Below are positions 33,651 to 42,894 of a stretch of DNA of 64,000 nt, piece after piece. The stretch lies in assembly GCA_964581465.1 (NCBI GenBank), contig CAZOOP010000009.1, positions 1 through 64,000 on the forward strand. Reading direction: 5' to 3'. The notes under the pieces were generated by a model, which searched no databases, was not told where the DNA came from, and was given only the letters and a program-made list of their open reading frames with translations. Each line of letters begins with the position of its first letter. Position 1 is the first letter of the stretch. Source of the stretch: WJMB01 sp964581465. GTDB taxonomy: Bacteria; RBG-13-66-14. The position numbers and the translations under genes are program-made.

Positions 33651-34617
33651 GACGATGGACAAATCCAAGGACAACAGCAGCGGAATCCGGCGCTTCTGGG
33701 CGCATCTGCGGGAGAACTGGGGGCTGAAGGTCGCCGCCCTGCTGGTGGCCTGCGCCTTATGGATCTACGCCGCGGCCACGGCCGAGCGCATCCGAACCTA
33801 CAACGTCCCCGTCGTCCTCACCAACGTCCCCCCGGGAACCATCGTGACCGCGGGCAACGAGCGCAGCGTGCCGGTCAAGGTCCGCGGCCGGGGCATCGAC
33901 CTGATCTCCACCGACGACGAGGAGTTCAGCGCCGTGGTCGATCTGCAGGGACATCAGCCAGGCTCCCTCGTCCACCGGCTGACCTCGGCCGATATCGAGC
34001 CGCCGCCGGGCTATGACTTCACCGTACTCGAGATCAGCGGCGAGGACGAACTGCGCATCACCCTGGACGCCGAGAAAACCAGCATGATCCGGGTGCGTCC
34101 CCGGGTCTACGGTCAACCCCCCGAGGGCCTGGTGTTGCTCTCGGCCTCCAGTCAACCCGACTGGGTCAGGCTGCGCGGCCCCGCCGCCGCCCTGGACTCG
34201 ATGGACTACGTCGAGACGGCGCCGGTGGACCTGAGCGGACTGACCGAATCCGGCGGCGTCCAGGTCGGCCTGATGCCCACCTCGCCCAGCGTGGAGCTGG
34301 TCGACAGTAACGTCGTGGTGGTCAATCTCGAGCTCAGCTCCGCCGAAACACGCAGCTATACGCTGCCCGTCGAGCTCGAGGATCCGCCGGAGGGCTTGCG
34401 GGTTTCCATCGAACCCCGCAGTGTCGAGCTGCTGATCCAGGGTCCCGCCGCCCGGCTCGAGGAGCTGATCGAGCCCGAGCTAGTCGTTCACGCCCCGCTG
34501 CCCCTGCCCGGCGTTTATGAAGTCCCCGTCCTGCCCCGGCTGCCCGACGGCGTGCTGGTCAAGAGCGTCTCGCCGCCCCGGGTGACCCTGACCATCGAGA
34601 AGAGCCCGGGCGGCTAG
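33643..34617 (+). CDS. cdaR: CdaR-like YbbR-domain protein
   Basis: A 324-residue protein with one N-terminal membrane helix (NWGLKVAALLVACALWIYAA) and an extracytoplasmic region of about three YbbR repeats, each with strands such as YNVPVVLTNVPPGTIVT, RVRPRVYGQPPEGLVL and YTLPVELEDPPEGLRVS. In Gram-positives CdaR binds and tunes CdaA. The ATG lies inside the end of cdaA, giving an 8-bp overlap and probable translational coupling. The glmM gene that often follows is replaced here by a TPR-POTRA gene. Confidence 0.92.
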   Translation: MSETMDKSKDNSSGIRRFWAHLRENWGLKVAALLVACALWIYAAATAERIRTYNVPVVLTNVPPGTIVTAGNERSVPVKVRGRGIDLISTDDEEFSAVVDLQGHQPGSLVHRLTSADIEPPPGYDFTVLEISGEDELRITLDAEKTSMIRVRPRVYGQPPEGLVLLSASSQPDWVRLRGPAAALDSMDYVETAPVDLSGLTESGGVQVGLMPTSPSVELVDSNVVVVNLELSSAETRSYTLPVELEDPPEGLRVSIEPRSVELLIQGPAARLEELIEPELVVHAPLPLPGVYEVPVLPRLPDGVLVKSVSPPRVTLTIEKSPGG

Positions 34618-34680
34618 TCCCGGTTTGCCCGACAGCTTCAATCCCGGCCCGGTAAGCAGTCCAGCCCCAAGGAGTCCGCC

Positions 34681-36048
34681 GTGCAGCGTACAGTCATCGC
34701 AACCCTCGTTCTTATCCTCGTCGGCGGCGCCGGCGCCCAGGTGCCCGAGTTGGAGCTCGATCCCGACGACGCCGTCGACGAGGAGCTGCGGCCCGCCATC
34801 ACCGCCTACCGGGAGGGCCGTCTGGACGAGGCCGAGGCTCTTTTCGTCGACTACCTCTACGAGGCCCCCGAGGGCGAGGACCCGCCCTCGGCCCCCGAGG
34901 CCTACTTCTACCTAGGCCTCATCGAGGAACACCGCGGCAAGCTCGATCAGGCCGAAATCTTCTACGAGGCCGCCCTCGATCTGCGCAAGGACTATCAGGA
35001 GGCCCTGACCGCCCTGGGCGTCCTGATGAGCATCCGCGGCGACTACGATGAAGCCCGCCGCAAGCTGGAACGCTCCCTCGAACTCAACCCCTCCTCACCG
35101 ATCACCCTGGCCAATCTGGGCCACGTCTACCTCGAGCAGGAGGAGTGCGGCCCGGCCGAATCCAAGCTCCGCCTGGCCCTAGAGCTCAAGCCCGACTACG
35201 TCTTCGCCCGACTGGGTCTGGGCTTCATCCTGATGACCCGCGAGCGCTACCAACAGGCCGTCGAGGAGTTCCGTTACGTGCTGGCCCTGGAGCCGGACAA
35301 CTTCGAAGCCCACGCCAACCTGGCCGACCTGTTGGCCCAGCGCCGGGACTACGGCGACGCCTACGAGCACTACCGCTTCGTCCTCGACGAGGATCCCGAC
35401 GACTTCGTCGCCCTGCAGAACCTGGGCAACATCTACGCCATCATCGGCGTCTACGATGAGGCCGAGGACTACCTGGAGGACGCCGAGGAGCTGCGCCCGG
35501 ACAGCGAGCGCGTCCAACTGCTCCTGGACTACGTCCGCCGAAAGATGGCCGAGGGACCGCCGCCGGGACCCGTGGTCAGCCAGGTGACCCTGGACGGCAA
35601 CGCCGGCGACGAGCGCGAGCCGATCCTGGAGGCCTTCGGCCTGCGCGCCGGAGACCGCTACAGCGAGACCGCCGTCAACCTCGGCGTCGAGCGTATCCGC
35701 GAGTTCTTCGCCGGGCGACCCATCGGCGGCGTCGACGTCAACGTGCGCACCACCAAGCAGTTCGATGAGCTGGCCGTCGCCGTCGAACTCGAGGTCGTCA
35801 CCGGCGGCGCCTCGACAATCAGCGTCATCGAACTGCGCGGGCTGGTCGACACCCCCACCGGTGTCGTCGAGCCGATCCTCGAAGAACACGGGATCTACAT
35901 CGGAGCCGAGTACGACACCAACGAGCTCTTCGCCGCCATCCGCGAACTCTACGACACCGAGCTCTTCAACTCGGTCAGCCGCAACCTGCGCCCCGGCGCC
36001 GAAACCGGCCAGATCGAGCTGATCATCCTCTTCGAAGAGGTGCGGTAA
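34681..36048 (+). CDS. Exported TPR protein with C-terminal POTRA-like domains
   Basis: A 455-residue protein. The signal peptide ends GGAGAQ (about residue 20). Some six to seven tetratricopeptide repeats follow (residues about 35-285; for example YFYLGLIEEHRGKLDQAEIF, LANLGHVYLEQEECGPAESK, ALQNLGNIYAIIGVYDEAED). Residues about 300-455 form two POTRA-like units (VSQVTLDGN...FGLRAGDRYSE, then ISVIELRGL...HGIYIGAEYDTNEL) like those preceding BamA/TamA barrels, but no barrel follows. This suggests a periplasmic adaptor of outer-membrane assembly (inference). GTG start after AAGGAG, 63 bp past cdaR on the same strand. The stop region is tandemly duplicated (15 bp, 36036-36065). Confidence 0.8.
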   Translation: MQRTVIATLVLILVGGAGAQVPELELDPDDAVDEELRPAITAYREGRLDEAEALFVDYLYEAPEGEDPPSAPEAYFYLGLIEEHRGKLDQAEIFYEAALDLRKDYQEALTALGVLMSIRGDYDEARRKLERSLELNPSSPITLANLGHVYLEQEECGPAESKLRLALELKPDYVFARLGLGFILMTRERYQQAVEEFRYVLALEPDNFEAHANLADLLAQRRDYGDAYEHYRFVLDEDPDDFVALQNLGNIYAIIGVYDEAEDYLEDAEELRPDSERVQLLLDYVRRKMAEGPPPGPVVSQVTLDGNAGDEREPILEAFGLRAGDRYSETAVNLGVERIREFFAGRPIGGVDVNVRTTKQFDELAVAVELEVVTGGASTISVIELRGLVDTPTGVVEPILEEHGIYIGAEYDTNELFAAIRELYDTELFNSVSRNLRPGAETGQIELIILFEEVR

Positions 36049-36550
36049 AGAGAGGTGCGGTAAAGACGACCCTCCCAGCCTGGTTCCGTTTGTGTCCGGA
36101 GACGAGAGTAAAAAGCTTCACTCCCACTGACGACTCTGCTGCCTCAACGCTCCTTGACCTGAGCTGTGCTGAAGGAATGAATCGTTTCAAATACTGCTTG
36201 GCTGGTTGGTTGGCGAGCACTGTGTTCTCCAGCCCGCTGACGGCGGCTTCGACAGTGCGCGCGATGCAGTTTCGTTCTATTCGCCCATCGATTGAAAACC
36301 GCCAAATGACCGTCATCCACCAGCTATCATCAATGACGATACCGCCACACCGGCCAGCTACACGATGAAGCTGACAGCAAGCGGATGGGTAGTAACTGCC
36401 TTATCCCGAAACCGTTTGTGACGGACCTACACGCTATCAGCCCGATTCCGAGGTAGTCGCCGCCGTTCTGATCGTCGACCGCGATGCCTGAGCACCCCGC
36501 GATATCCGAGACCCCGCCAAACACGCCGACGGCATGCATACACGCCCGGA
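36049..36550. other. Spacer without recognisable gene
   Basis: It begins with the second copy of a perfect 15-bp duplication (agaggtgcggtaaag, 36036-36050 and 36051-36065). No open frame has a credible start and protein-like sequence, and no promoter stands out. Confidence 0.45.
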
Positions 36551-36633
36551 CCGGCATTGGCACGTTTCTTGCGCAACGCGGTTTTCCACGGCGGCGGGTT
36601 ACACGAATTCCGCAAGAAACGTGCCAATGCCGG
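36551..36633. repeat. Palindromic element 6, sigma-54-like arms
   Basis: Arm at 36551-36573 (CCGGCATTGGCACGTTTCTT then GCG) pairs perfectly with 36611-36633; loop 37 nt. GCATTGG replaces the common GCGTTGG, with the matching change opposite. The rightward arm faces the serine hydrolase at 36744. Confidence 0.9.
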
Positions 36634-36743
36634 CGCACCCGTTGTAGAGAAGGTTGCCGGACTACGAGTATCTGTTTGGCGGGGTCGCCGTGTTCTCTGG
36701 ATCCTCGATAGCTGTTCTACCTCTCCCCCCCCCTCCAACCCGA

Positions 36744-37964
36744 ATGAAAATGAACAAACGCAGCGCATTCGCCTTCCTGCTCCCCGCCGTCGCCTTGGCC
36801 GTCATCCTGTTGGGCGTCCTGGGCGCCGCCGACCCCGGGCCCCTGCTCTCCAGCGCCGATCCGGCCGAGATGGGCTTCGACCCCCAACGCCTGGAGCGCC
36901 TGGACGGCTTGATGGACGAGTTGATCGCCGCCGGTCGGATGCCCGGGGCCGTCCTGCTGGTGGCGCGTCACGGCAACGTTGTCTGGCGCGAGGCCTACGG
37001 CAGCGCCGAGCTCGAACCGACCCCCCGACCGATGAGCGTCGATACCCTCTTCGACCTGGCCAGCCTCACCAAGGTCCTCGTCACAACCACCGCGACGATG
37101 ATGCTGGTCGAACGCGGCGAGTTCCGGCTGGATCAACCCGTTGCCTACTACGTCCCGGCCTTCGCCGAGCAGGGCAAGGGGGACATCACCCTGCGCCAAC
37201 TCCTGACCCACCAGAGCGGCCTGCCCGCCTGGCGGGACTTCACCCAGACCACCACGGACTACCAGGGCGTCATCGACGAGATCTGCGAGATAGAGCCCAA
37301 GTACGCTCCCGGAGTGCGCTACCTCTACAGCGACCTGAACATGATCCTGCTGGGCGAGGTCATCCGCCGCGTCGACGGCCGCACCCCGGACGTCTTCGCC
37401 GAGGAGGAGATCTTCGGTCCCCTCGGGATGAACGAGACCGGATTCAACCCCGAGGGAGCCAAGGCGCAGTCAGCCGCCGCCACCACCGCCGCCGCCGAGC
37501 GACCCGGCGTCCCCGCCGGAACCATGCTCGTGGGACGGGTTCACGACGAGAACGCAGCCCTGATGGACGGCGTGGCCGGTCACGCCGGACTCTTCTCCAC
37601 CGCCGACGATCTGGCCGTCTTCGCCCAGATGATGCTCAACGGCGGCATCTACGGCGATACCCGCCTGCTGGGGCCGCTGACCGTCGAGCTGATGACTCGG
37701 GAGCAGTTGAGGGTCAATTCCACCGTCCGGCGCGGCCTGGGCTGGGACCTGCACTCGGCCGAGTTCTGCACCTCCGGGGATCTGCTCTCCCCCGAAGCCT
37801 ACGGACACACCGGCTTCACCGGCACCAGCCTCTGGATCGACCCGGCCAACGACCTCTTCGTTATCTTCCTGACAAACCGGGTGCACCCCGACGGACGCTC
37901 GCGCTCCTTCAACGAGGTCCGGGCGCGGATCCATAACGTCGTCGCCGCCGCCATCGTCGAGTGA
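36744..37964 (+). CDS. Beta-lactamase-family serine hydrolase (class C-like), exported
   Basis: About 406 residues. After an N-terminal hydrophobic segment (residues 7-28) comes the class C beta-lactamase / DD-peptidase fold. The active-site SxxK is SLTK in FDLASLTKVLVTTT (about residue 104), with YSDLN as the YxN element, LLTHQSGLP, and HTGFTGTSLW as the third (KTG-like) box. Members include penicillin-binding proteins, esterases and D-aminopeptidases; true beta-lactamase activity should not be assumed. ATG 36744 and 36750 are both possible; neither has a good ribosome site, the upstream being C-rich. Confidence 0.88.
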   Translation: MKMNKRSAFAFLLPAVALAVILLGVLGAADPGPLLSSADPAEMGFDPQRLERLDGLMDELIAAGRMPGAVLLVARHGNVVWREAYGSAELEPTPRPMSVDTLFDLASLTKVLVTTTATMMLVERGEFRLDQPVAYYVPAFAEQGKGDITLRQLLTHQSGLPAWRDFTQTTTDYQGVIDEICEIEPKYAPGVRYLYSDLNMILLGEVIRRVDGRTPDVFAEEEIFGPLGMNETGFNPEGAKAQSAAATTAAAERPGVPAGTMLVGRVHDENAALMDGVAGHAGLFSTADDLAVFAQMMLNGGIYGDTRLLGPLTVELMTREQLRVNSTVRRGLGWDLHSAEFCTSGDLLSPEAYGHTGFTGTSLWIDPANDLFVIFLTNRVHPDGRSRSFNEVRARIHNVVAAAIVE

Positions 37965-38034
37965 ACGCAACCACGCCGGAAGACCTTTGCACCAGCCGCC
38001 GGATACCCCGGCGGCTTCGTCCATCCCACGGTGA

Positions 38035-38117
38035 GGCGTTGGCACGTTTCTTGCGGAATCCCGTGACGGCACGACCAACAACCGTCCCCGCCCTGCTGCA
38101 AGAAACGTGCCAACGCC
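38035..38117. repeat. Palindromic element 7, sigma-54-like arms
   Basis: Arm GGCGTTGGCACGTTTCTTGC at 38035-38054 pairs perfectly with 38098-38117; loop 43 nt, beginning GGAATC and ending CCGCCCTGCT. The rightward arm faces the lipoprotein at 38295, which also has a near-consensus sigma-70 promoter. Confidence 0.9.
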
Positions 38118-38220
38118 GGTCGTGTCGGGGTTGACCGCCGGTTCCCGAGCAAAGGTCTTCCGGCGTGGCGGGTACGGTTTATGTATTTTGCACAATTCCC
38201 ATGTTTTTTATCGGTTATAG

Positions 38221-38249
38221 CTGACAAATCGGCGGTGGGCTGCTATACT
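38221..38249 (+). promoter_or_regulatory. Sigma-70-type promoter for the 38295 lipoprotein
   Basis: CTGACA (38221-38226), 17 nt, TATACT (38244-38249), 46 bp before the ATG. Confidence 0.75.
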
Positions 38250-38294
38250 TTATCAGTGAACGCTGATTGAGAACCGCTTACAACAAGGCTAGGC

Positions 38295-38858
38295 ATGAGA
38301 CGAGCTCATCTCATTCTGGTGGTGGTCGCGTTAGGTCTGCTTGCCGGCTGCGCTTCCGTGGTCGATGTTCCGGACGAGGCTGAGACCTTCTGGCCCCTGG
38401 AGCTGGGCTATCGCTGGAGCTACCATCTGATCACCGACGAGGGCGAGGAGACCTTCGAGCTGGCGGCCGTCGAAACCGTAGATGACTGGTTCCTGCTGCG
38501 CGGCGACGACCACGCCCTGATCTGGAACACGCACACCGGTGTGGTGCTGCGTAACGAGGCCTGGCCGCCCTCCGACGACACCTCGCGAATCCGCGTCTAC
38601 CTGCGTCCGCCCCTGGTGGAGGGCGAGAGCTGGCCGCTGTACTTCGACGGAGGCGGTCCCACCGTCGAGATCGTCCGCGCCGACTTCACCTATGAGACCG
38701 ACGAGACCGCCTGGCCCCACTGTTACGAGGTGCGCTACAACTCCTTCTGGATGGTCTTCGCCCGGGGTATCGGCTGGGTGGCCGAGGGCTACCTGGACAC
38801 CGAGATGGCTCACCTCGTCTCCTACGACTTCGACTCCGACTTCGGCTCGCTGGAGTGA
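38295..38858 (+). CDS. Lipoprotein of unknown function
   Basis: A 187-residue lipoprotein, signal MRRAHLILVVVALGLLAGCA with lipobox LLAGC. The mature start, ETFWPLELGYRWSYHLITDEG, follows the F-x-P-L-x-x-G-x-x-W-x-Y pattern common in a group of bacterial beta-sheet lipoproteins, and later YEVRYNSFWMVFARGIGWVA fits the G-(I/V)-G motif near their end. No enzyme motif. It has its own promoter and a hairpin downstream, so it is a single-gene unit. Confidence 0.78.
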   Translation: MRRAHLILVVVALGLLAGCASVVDVPDEAETFWPLELGYRWSYHLITDEGEETFELAAVETVDDWFLLRGDDHALIWNTHTGVVLRNEAWPPSDDTSRIRVYLRPPLVEGESWPLYFDGGGPTVEIVRADFTYETDETAWPHCYEVRYNSFWMVFARGIGWVAEGYLDTEMAHLVSYDFDSDFGSLE

Positions 38859-38890
38859 CGATATTATAGGACGTCATCGTCAACCAAACA

Positions 38891-38912
38891 CGGGACCGCT
38901 CCAGCGGTCCCG
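38891..38912 (+). terminator. Hairpin terminator of the 38295 lipoprotein
   Basis: CGGGACCGCT and AGCGGTCCCG form a 10-bp stem with a 2-nt loop; ATTCATAT follows. Weak T-run. Confidence 0.65.
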
Positions 38913-39060
38913 ATTCATATAGAAGGTTCATGCTTGACGAAACCTCTTCAAACCGATCGAAAGGCTATTCGACCTTGACCGTGACCACTCGCCGTCCTAC
39001 ACTTGAATATCAATTTCAGCCTGATGTAGAGACTTCAACGTATGATCCAGGAGGCCGCAG

Positions 39061-40902
39061 ATGAAGAGTACCGCTTATCTCGCCATCTTCCTGCTGCTCG
39101 CGGCGTCGGCGTCGGCTGCGCCGTCGGACAGCCAGACGCTCAATACAATCGAGGACGGGAGCGCCATCGAGGAGACGACACCGGCGCGCAGCCTGAGCGC
39201 CCTGGCCTCCACGACGACCAACCCGACGGAACCTCCGGTTCCCGACAGCCAGGTCCTCTGGCACTATCAGATCCCCGACGGCGGTCCCCAGCGGCTCAAC
39301 GCCGCCCTGGGATACAACGAGCAGTACGCCTGGAGCGGCGGTTACTTCGGTGGCGGCAAGCTGTTCGAGATGGCCGGCAGCGGCACGCCGGAGTGGGAGT
39401 TCGATCGTGACGGCTCCTTCGCCACCGCGGCCTCGCAGAGCGGTGATATCTTCTACGGCGCCTGGGAGCATAACGGCGCCTTCGAGGTCTACCAGTTCGC
39501 CGCCGGCAACTCGACGCCGGTCTGGACCTGGGACGGCGCCGCGGCGGGCTACCAGCCCGGTAACATTCAGTACCCGGGGATGGCCGCCTGCAGCGACGAC
39601 GGCTCGGTCTTCGTCGTCGGTGGCAACGACGGCGACTCCCTGGCGGTGATGATCTTCAGCGCGGGTTCTTCGACGCCGCTGATCTTCGAGGACGAGTCCC
39701 TGGCCTACAACCCGCGCCAGCTCCGCCTGACCGCCGACGGAGGCAAGGTTATCCTGCGGGCCGCGGCCACCCTCTACCGCATCGACACGGCCACGGCCAC
39801 CCTGGAGGCCACCTACGATCTCGGAGCCTCGACGGACTGCTTCGGCGTCAGCGCCGACGGCTCCGTGGTCGTCTTCGGCTTCAGCGGTTTCCAGGTCATC
39901 GAGTGGGATGGCGCCGATTACCAACTCCAGTTCACCGGCTACTGCCCGGGCAGCAACTACGCCGGTCTGGGCTGGGTGGGCGACGACAACGAGCAGATCA
40001 TCGTCGTCTGGTACGCCGCCAACTACCTCAAGAACTGGGTCACCCGCTTCGAGAAGTCCCAGGGCAACACCCCGGTCTGGACCTACGAGACCCCGGAGGC
40101 CGGCGGCGCCTACCAGGACACGCCGGAGTGGATCGACGCCTCCGCCGACGGTGAGTGGATCGCCATCGCCTTCGCCGGTTCCCAGACCGACACCAACGAC
40201 GAGGTCATCATCCTGCGCGACTCCGACCCCGTCGGCCCCTGGTGGGGGTTGAACACCCCGGGTTCGGCCACCTGCGTCGACATCTCCGACGACGGCCGGT
40301 ACCTGGTCACCTCGGGCAAGGGGGTCCACCTCAACCAGATGGGTTCCGGCGGCGACGTCTACGCCGTCGAGATCGATCAGACCGTGGGCCTCGCCGACGG
40401 CGACTTCCGCGCCCGTTCCGTCGATGAAGGGGTGTTGCTGGAATGGACCGTCGAAGGCGCGGTTCGCGTCGAGCTGACGCGGGATGACGCGCGACTGGCC
40501 GACGGGCTGGACGGTGAGGCCGCCTACCTCGATCGCGATCCGGGTTCCGAGCCCCGCAGCTACCTGCTGATCGCTTACGACGCCGACGGCGAGGCTGCGG
40601 TCTTCGGCCCCCTGAAGGTCCTCCCCGCGGCCGTCACCGGCCGCACGACCCTGGAACGGCCCTTCCCCAACCCGAGCGAGGGAAGCGTCAGCGCCGTTTA
40701 CGAACTGGCCGCCGAGGCCGAGGTCGAGCTGGCCCTCTACGATCTGGCCGGGCGGCGGGTCCGTCTGCTCGAGGTCGGCCGTCGCGCGGCGGGTCGCCAC
40801 GCCGTCGAGATCGACACCGCCGGACTGAGCGCCGGGGTCTACCTGCTGCGCCTGTCCACGCCCGACGGCGAGGCTCAGCGTCGCCTGGTCGTCGAGCGTT
40901 AG
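39061..40902 (+). CDS. Secreted beta-propeller protein with C-terminal sorting (FlgD-like) domain
   Basis: A 613-residue protein with a Sec signal (residues 1-19, ASASA). Residues about 60-450 are WD/PQQ-like blades (GDIFYGAWEHNGAFEVYQFA, DDGSVFVVGGNDGDSLAVMI, DDGRYLVTSGKGVHL), probably a seven- or eight-bladed propeller. The C-terminus is two-part: an Fn3-like unit (EGVLLEWTVEGAVRVELTRD to AVFGPLKV), then PFPNPSEGSVSAVYEL, LALYDLAGRRVRLLEVG, GVYLLRLSTPDG and a final RRLVVER. The last part is the FlgD-Ig/Por-secretion tail. The same tail occurs at 54601 and 57554. AGGAGG precedes the ATG. Confidence 0.85.
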   Translation: MKSTAYLAIFLLLAASASAAPSDSQTLNTIEDGSAIEETTPARSLSALASTTTNPTEPPVPDSQVLWHYQIPDGGPQRLNAALGYNEQYAWSGGYFGGGKLFEMAGSGTPEWEFDRDGSFATAASQSGDIFYGAWEHNGAFEVYQFAAGNSTPVWTWDGAAAGYQPGNIQYPGMAACSDDGSVFVVGGNDGDSLAVMIFSAGSSTPLIFEDESLAYNPRQLRLTADGGKVILRAAATLYRIDTATATLEATYDLGASTDCFGVSADGSVVVFGFSGFQVIEWDGADYQLQFTGYCPGSNYAGLGWVGDDNEQIIVVWYAANYLKNWVTRFEKSQGNTPVWTYETPEAGGAYQDTPEWIDASADGEWIAIAFAGSQTDTNDEVIILRDSDPVGPWWGLNTPGSATCVDISDDGRYLVTSGKGVHLNQMGSGGDVYAVEIDQTVGLADGDFRARSVDEGVLLEWTVEGAVRVELTRDDARLADGLDGEAAYLDRDPGSEPRSYLLIAYDADGEAAVFGPLKVLPAAVTGRTTLERPFPNPSEGSVSAVYELAAEAEVELALYDLAGRRVRLLEVGRRAAGRHAVEIDTAGLSAGVYLLRLSTPDGEAQRRLVVER

Positions 40903-40931
40903 CCCCTTCGGCCTGCGCTGATGGATTGACA

Positions 40932-40954
40932 ACGGGACGCCGAGGGCGTCCTGT
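40932..40954 (+). terminator. Terminator of the 39061 gene
   Basis: ACGGGACGCC-GAG-GGCGTCCTGT stem (one G-U pair), followed by a four-fold TACTC pentamer (40955-40974). Confidence 0.7.
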
Positions 40955-41240
40955 TACTCTACTCTACTCTACTCGACAGTGGTTGAAGGCGAAAAGCGTG
41001 GAGGCTGTCGACCAGTCGCCACTGCTTGGTAGCGGTGTTTACCGAGTCGCGGTTGCTTCCAGATTGAGCGGCCCGGGTTTTCGCAGTCGCGCGGGGGGGT
41101 GCAGCCCTCGAACAGCGCGGAGAATCGGGATGGCTTATGGATCGCTTAACGGCGACGGATCGCGATGGACGCCGACCCGGAAGCGTTGTGGTAAGCCGCC
41201 GAGTGATGGGCGGGGTGCCGCAGAGGATCAACCCGTCGGA

Positions 41241-42890
41241 CTAATTGATCAGCGGCGCGGCGCCCCGGCGCAGTTGGACCCGGCGGTCGACGAGGGCGCC
41301 GACGCGCTCGCGGTGGCTGATGACGATCAACAGCGCTTCGGGCAGCTCGACGCGCACCCGGGTCAGCAGTTCGCGCTCGGCGGCGTCGTCGACGAAGCTG
41401 GTGGTCTCGTCGAGAATCAACAGGCGCGGGCGACGGAAGAGCGCCCGGGCCAGGGCCAGGCGGCGGCGCTGACCGCCGGAGAGCTCGCTGCCGCCCAGGC
41501 TCAGGCCGCGGGCGCCGATCAGCGGGCTCAGGCCGACCAGCTCGAGCAGACGGCGGGCTTCCCCGCGCTGGGCGGCGTCGCCGTCGCCTGGATAGAAGAC
41601 CGCCTCGAGGGCTCCGCCGGGGAGGAACTCGGGCTCCTGATCGACGAGCAGGGCCTGGGCGCGCCAGGGGCCGCGACCGAAACCGGCGGCGTCGCGGCCG
41701 TCCACGGTGATCGTTCCGGCGTCGGGATCGTAGAGGCGGCAGAGCAGGCGGGCCAGGGTGGTTTTGCCGACTCCGGAGGGGCCGTAGAGGTGGTAGCCGC
41801 GCCCGGCGGCGAACTCCAGATTCAACCCCTCGAAGACCCGCTCGCCGTCGGGGTAGGCGAAGGCGAGGCCGGTCAGCTTCAGCCTGGTCCAATCCCGGGG
41901 CGGCGCCGGACCGTCGAGGGCTTCGACGGGCTCGCTCCACAGGTTGTCGAGGCGGCGGTGGACCACGATCAGGCTTTCCAACGGCCCCAGTGAGGCGTAG
42001 AGACTCTTCAGGGTCACCAGCAGCCAGCCCAGGGCCACGGCGGCCGAGCCCAACTGACCCAAAGAGAGGCTGGTCAGGGCGGCGGCGTCGAGTCCGGCCC
42101 AGACGGCCGCCCCCAGGGCCAGGGCGGTCAGCAGCTCTCCCAGGGGTCCCAGGGCCGTCTGCAAAGCGGTCTGGCGGAGCAGGCGGCGGCGGCGCTCGGC
42201 CCCGGTGCGCGAAAAGCGGCGCAGCTCGAGCTCCCGGCCGCCGTAGGCCCGGACGAGGCGCGGAGCTCCGGCGGCCTCGACGGCTCGGCTCCAGTAGTCG
42301 GCGGTGCTGTCGTAGAAGCGCGCCGCCTGACGACCGAGGCGCCGCGTGAGCCAGAGGAAGGGCAGGGCGGCCGCCGGGGCCGCCAGGCCGATGATCAACC
42401 CGACCTTCCAGTCCAGGTGGATCAGGTAGCCCCAGAGGGCGGTGGCCTTGAGCCCCTCGAGGATGAAGCCGCGGTAGACGCCGCCGGCGGTGTTGATGAA
42501 GTTGCGGCAGTCGAAGAACAGAGAACTGGCGGCGTAGGCTCCGGAGCGGGCCGTCAGCAGGGGCAGGCCGAGGAGGTGGCCGAAGCTCTTCTGGGTCAGC
42601 TCCAGCTCGATGCGGCTGTTCAGCACCGTGGTCAGCAGGTTGCCCAGGGCGCCCAGGGCGGCGCGCAGAATGAAGGCCCCGGCCAGGATCAAGACCGCGC
42701 CGAGCAGCCCGTCTCCGGAGCCGTTCTGAAAGGCGTCCAGGGTGTGACCCACGCCCCAGACCAGCCCCAGGCCGACCCCGGCCAGGGGCAGGCCCAGCAG
42801 GCCCAGCAGCAGCAGACGGCCGCGCCAGGGCCGCATCACGGCCAAGGCGCGGCGCAGGTCCCGCCAGCGCTTGATGATTTCCAGGCCCAT
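41241..42890 (-). CDS. ABC exporter half-transporter (permease-ATPase fusion)
   Basis: A 549-residue type IV ABC exporter half: an N-terminal six-helix permease (residues about 20-310) and a C-terminal nucleotide-binding domain with Walker A GPSGVGKTTLARLL (about 370), signature SELSGGQRRRLALARALF, Walker B RLLILDETTSF and switch His in LLIVISHRERV. It would act as a homodimer or with another half not in this window. ATG 42890 lies 4 bp after the stop of the lytic transglycosylase gene, so it is third in that operon. Substrate unknown; lipid, peptide or drug export are all possible. The permease is Gly/Ala/Leu-rich and rather divergent. Confidence 0.88.
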   Translation of the reverse strand: MGLEIIKRWRDLRRALAVMRPWRGRLLLLGLLGLPLAGVGLGLVWGVGHTLDAFQNGSGDGLLGAVLILAGAFILRAALGALGNLLTTVLNSRIELELTQKSFGHLLGLPLLTARSGAYAASSLFFDCRNFINTAGGVYRGFILEGLKATALWGYLIHLDWKVGLIIGLAAPAAALPFLWLTRRLGRQAARFYDSTADYWSRAVEAAGAPRLVRAYGGRELELRRFSRTGAERRRRLLRQTALQTALGPLGELLTALALGAAVWAGLDAAALTSLSLGQLGSAAVALGWLLVTLKSLYASLGPLESLIVVHRRLDNLWSEPVEALDGPAPPRDWTRLKLTGLAFAYPDGERVFEGLNLEFAAGRGYHLYGPSGVGKTTLARLLCRLYDPDAGTITVDGRDAAGFGRGPWRAQALLVDQEPEFLPGGALEAVFYPGDGDAAQRGEARRLLELVGLSPLIGARGLSLGGSELSGGQRRRLALARALFRRPRLLILDETTSFVDDAAERELLTRVRVELPEALLIVISHRERVGALVDRRVQLRRGAAPLIN

Positions 42891-42894
42891 CGAC

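Noticed and set aside
31617..33674. A 685-residue protein running through cdaA on the opposite strand
   Set aside because: Its first half is antisense to cdaA; the real protein begins at the lipoprotein signal at 32699.
36557..37936. 459-codon frame overlapping the serine hydrolase
   Set aside because: Arg/Pro-rich shadow frame; the hydrolase in the other frame has all family motifs.
36744..37964. Antibiotic-resistance beta-lactamase
   Set aside because: The motifs identify the serine hydrolase superfamily only; many members are peptidases or esterases and there is no regulator such as ampR.
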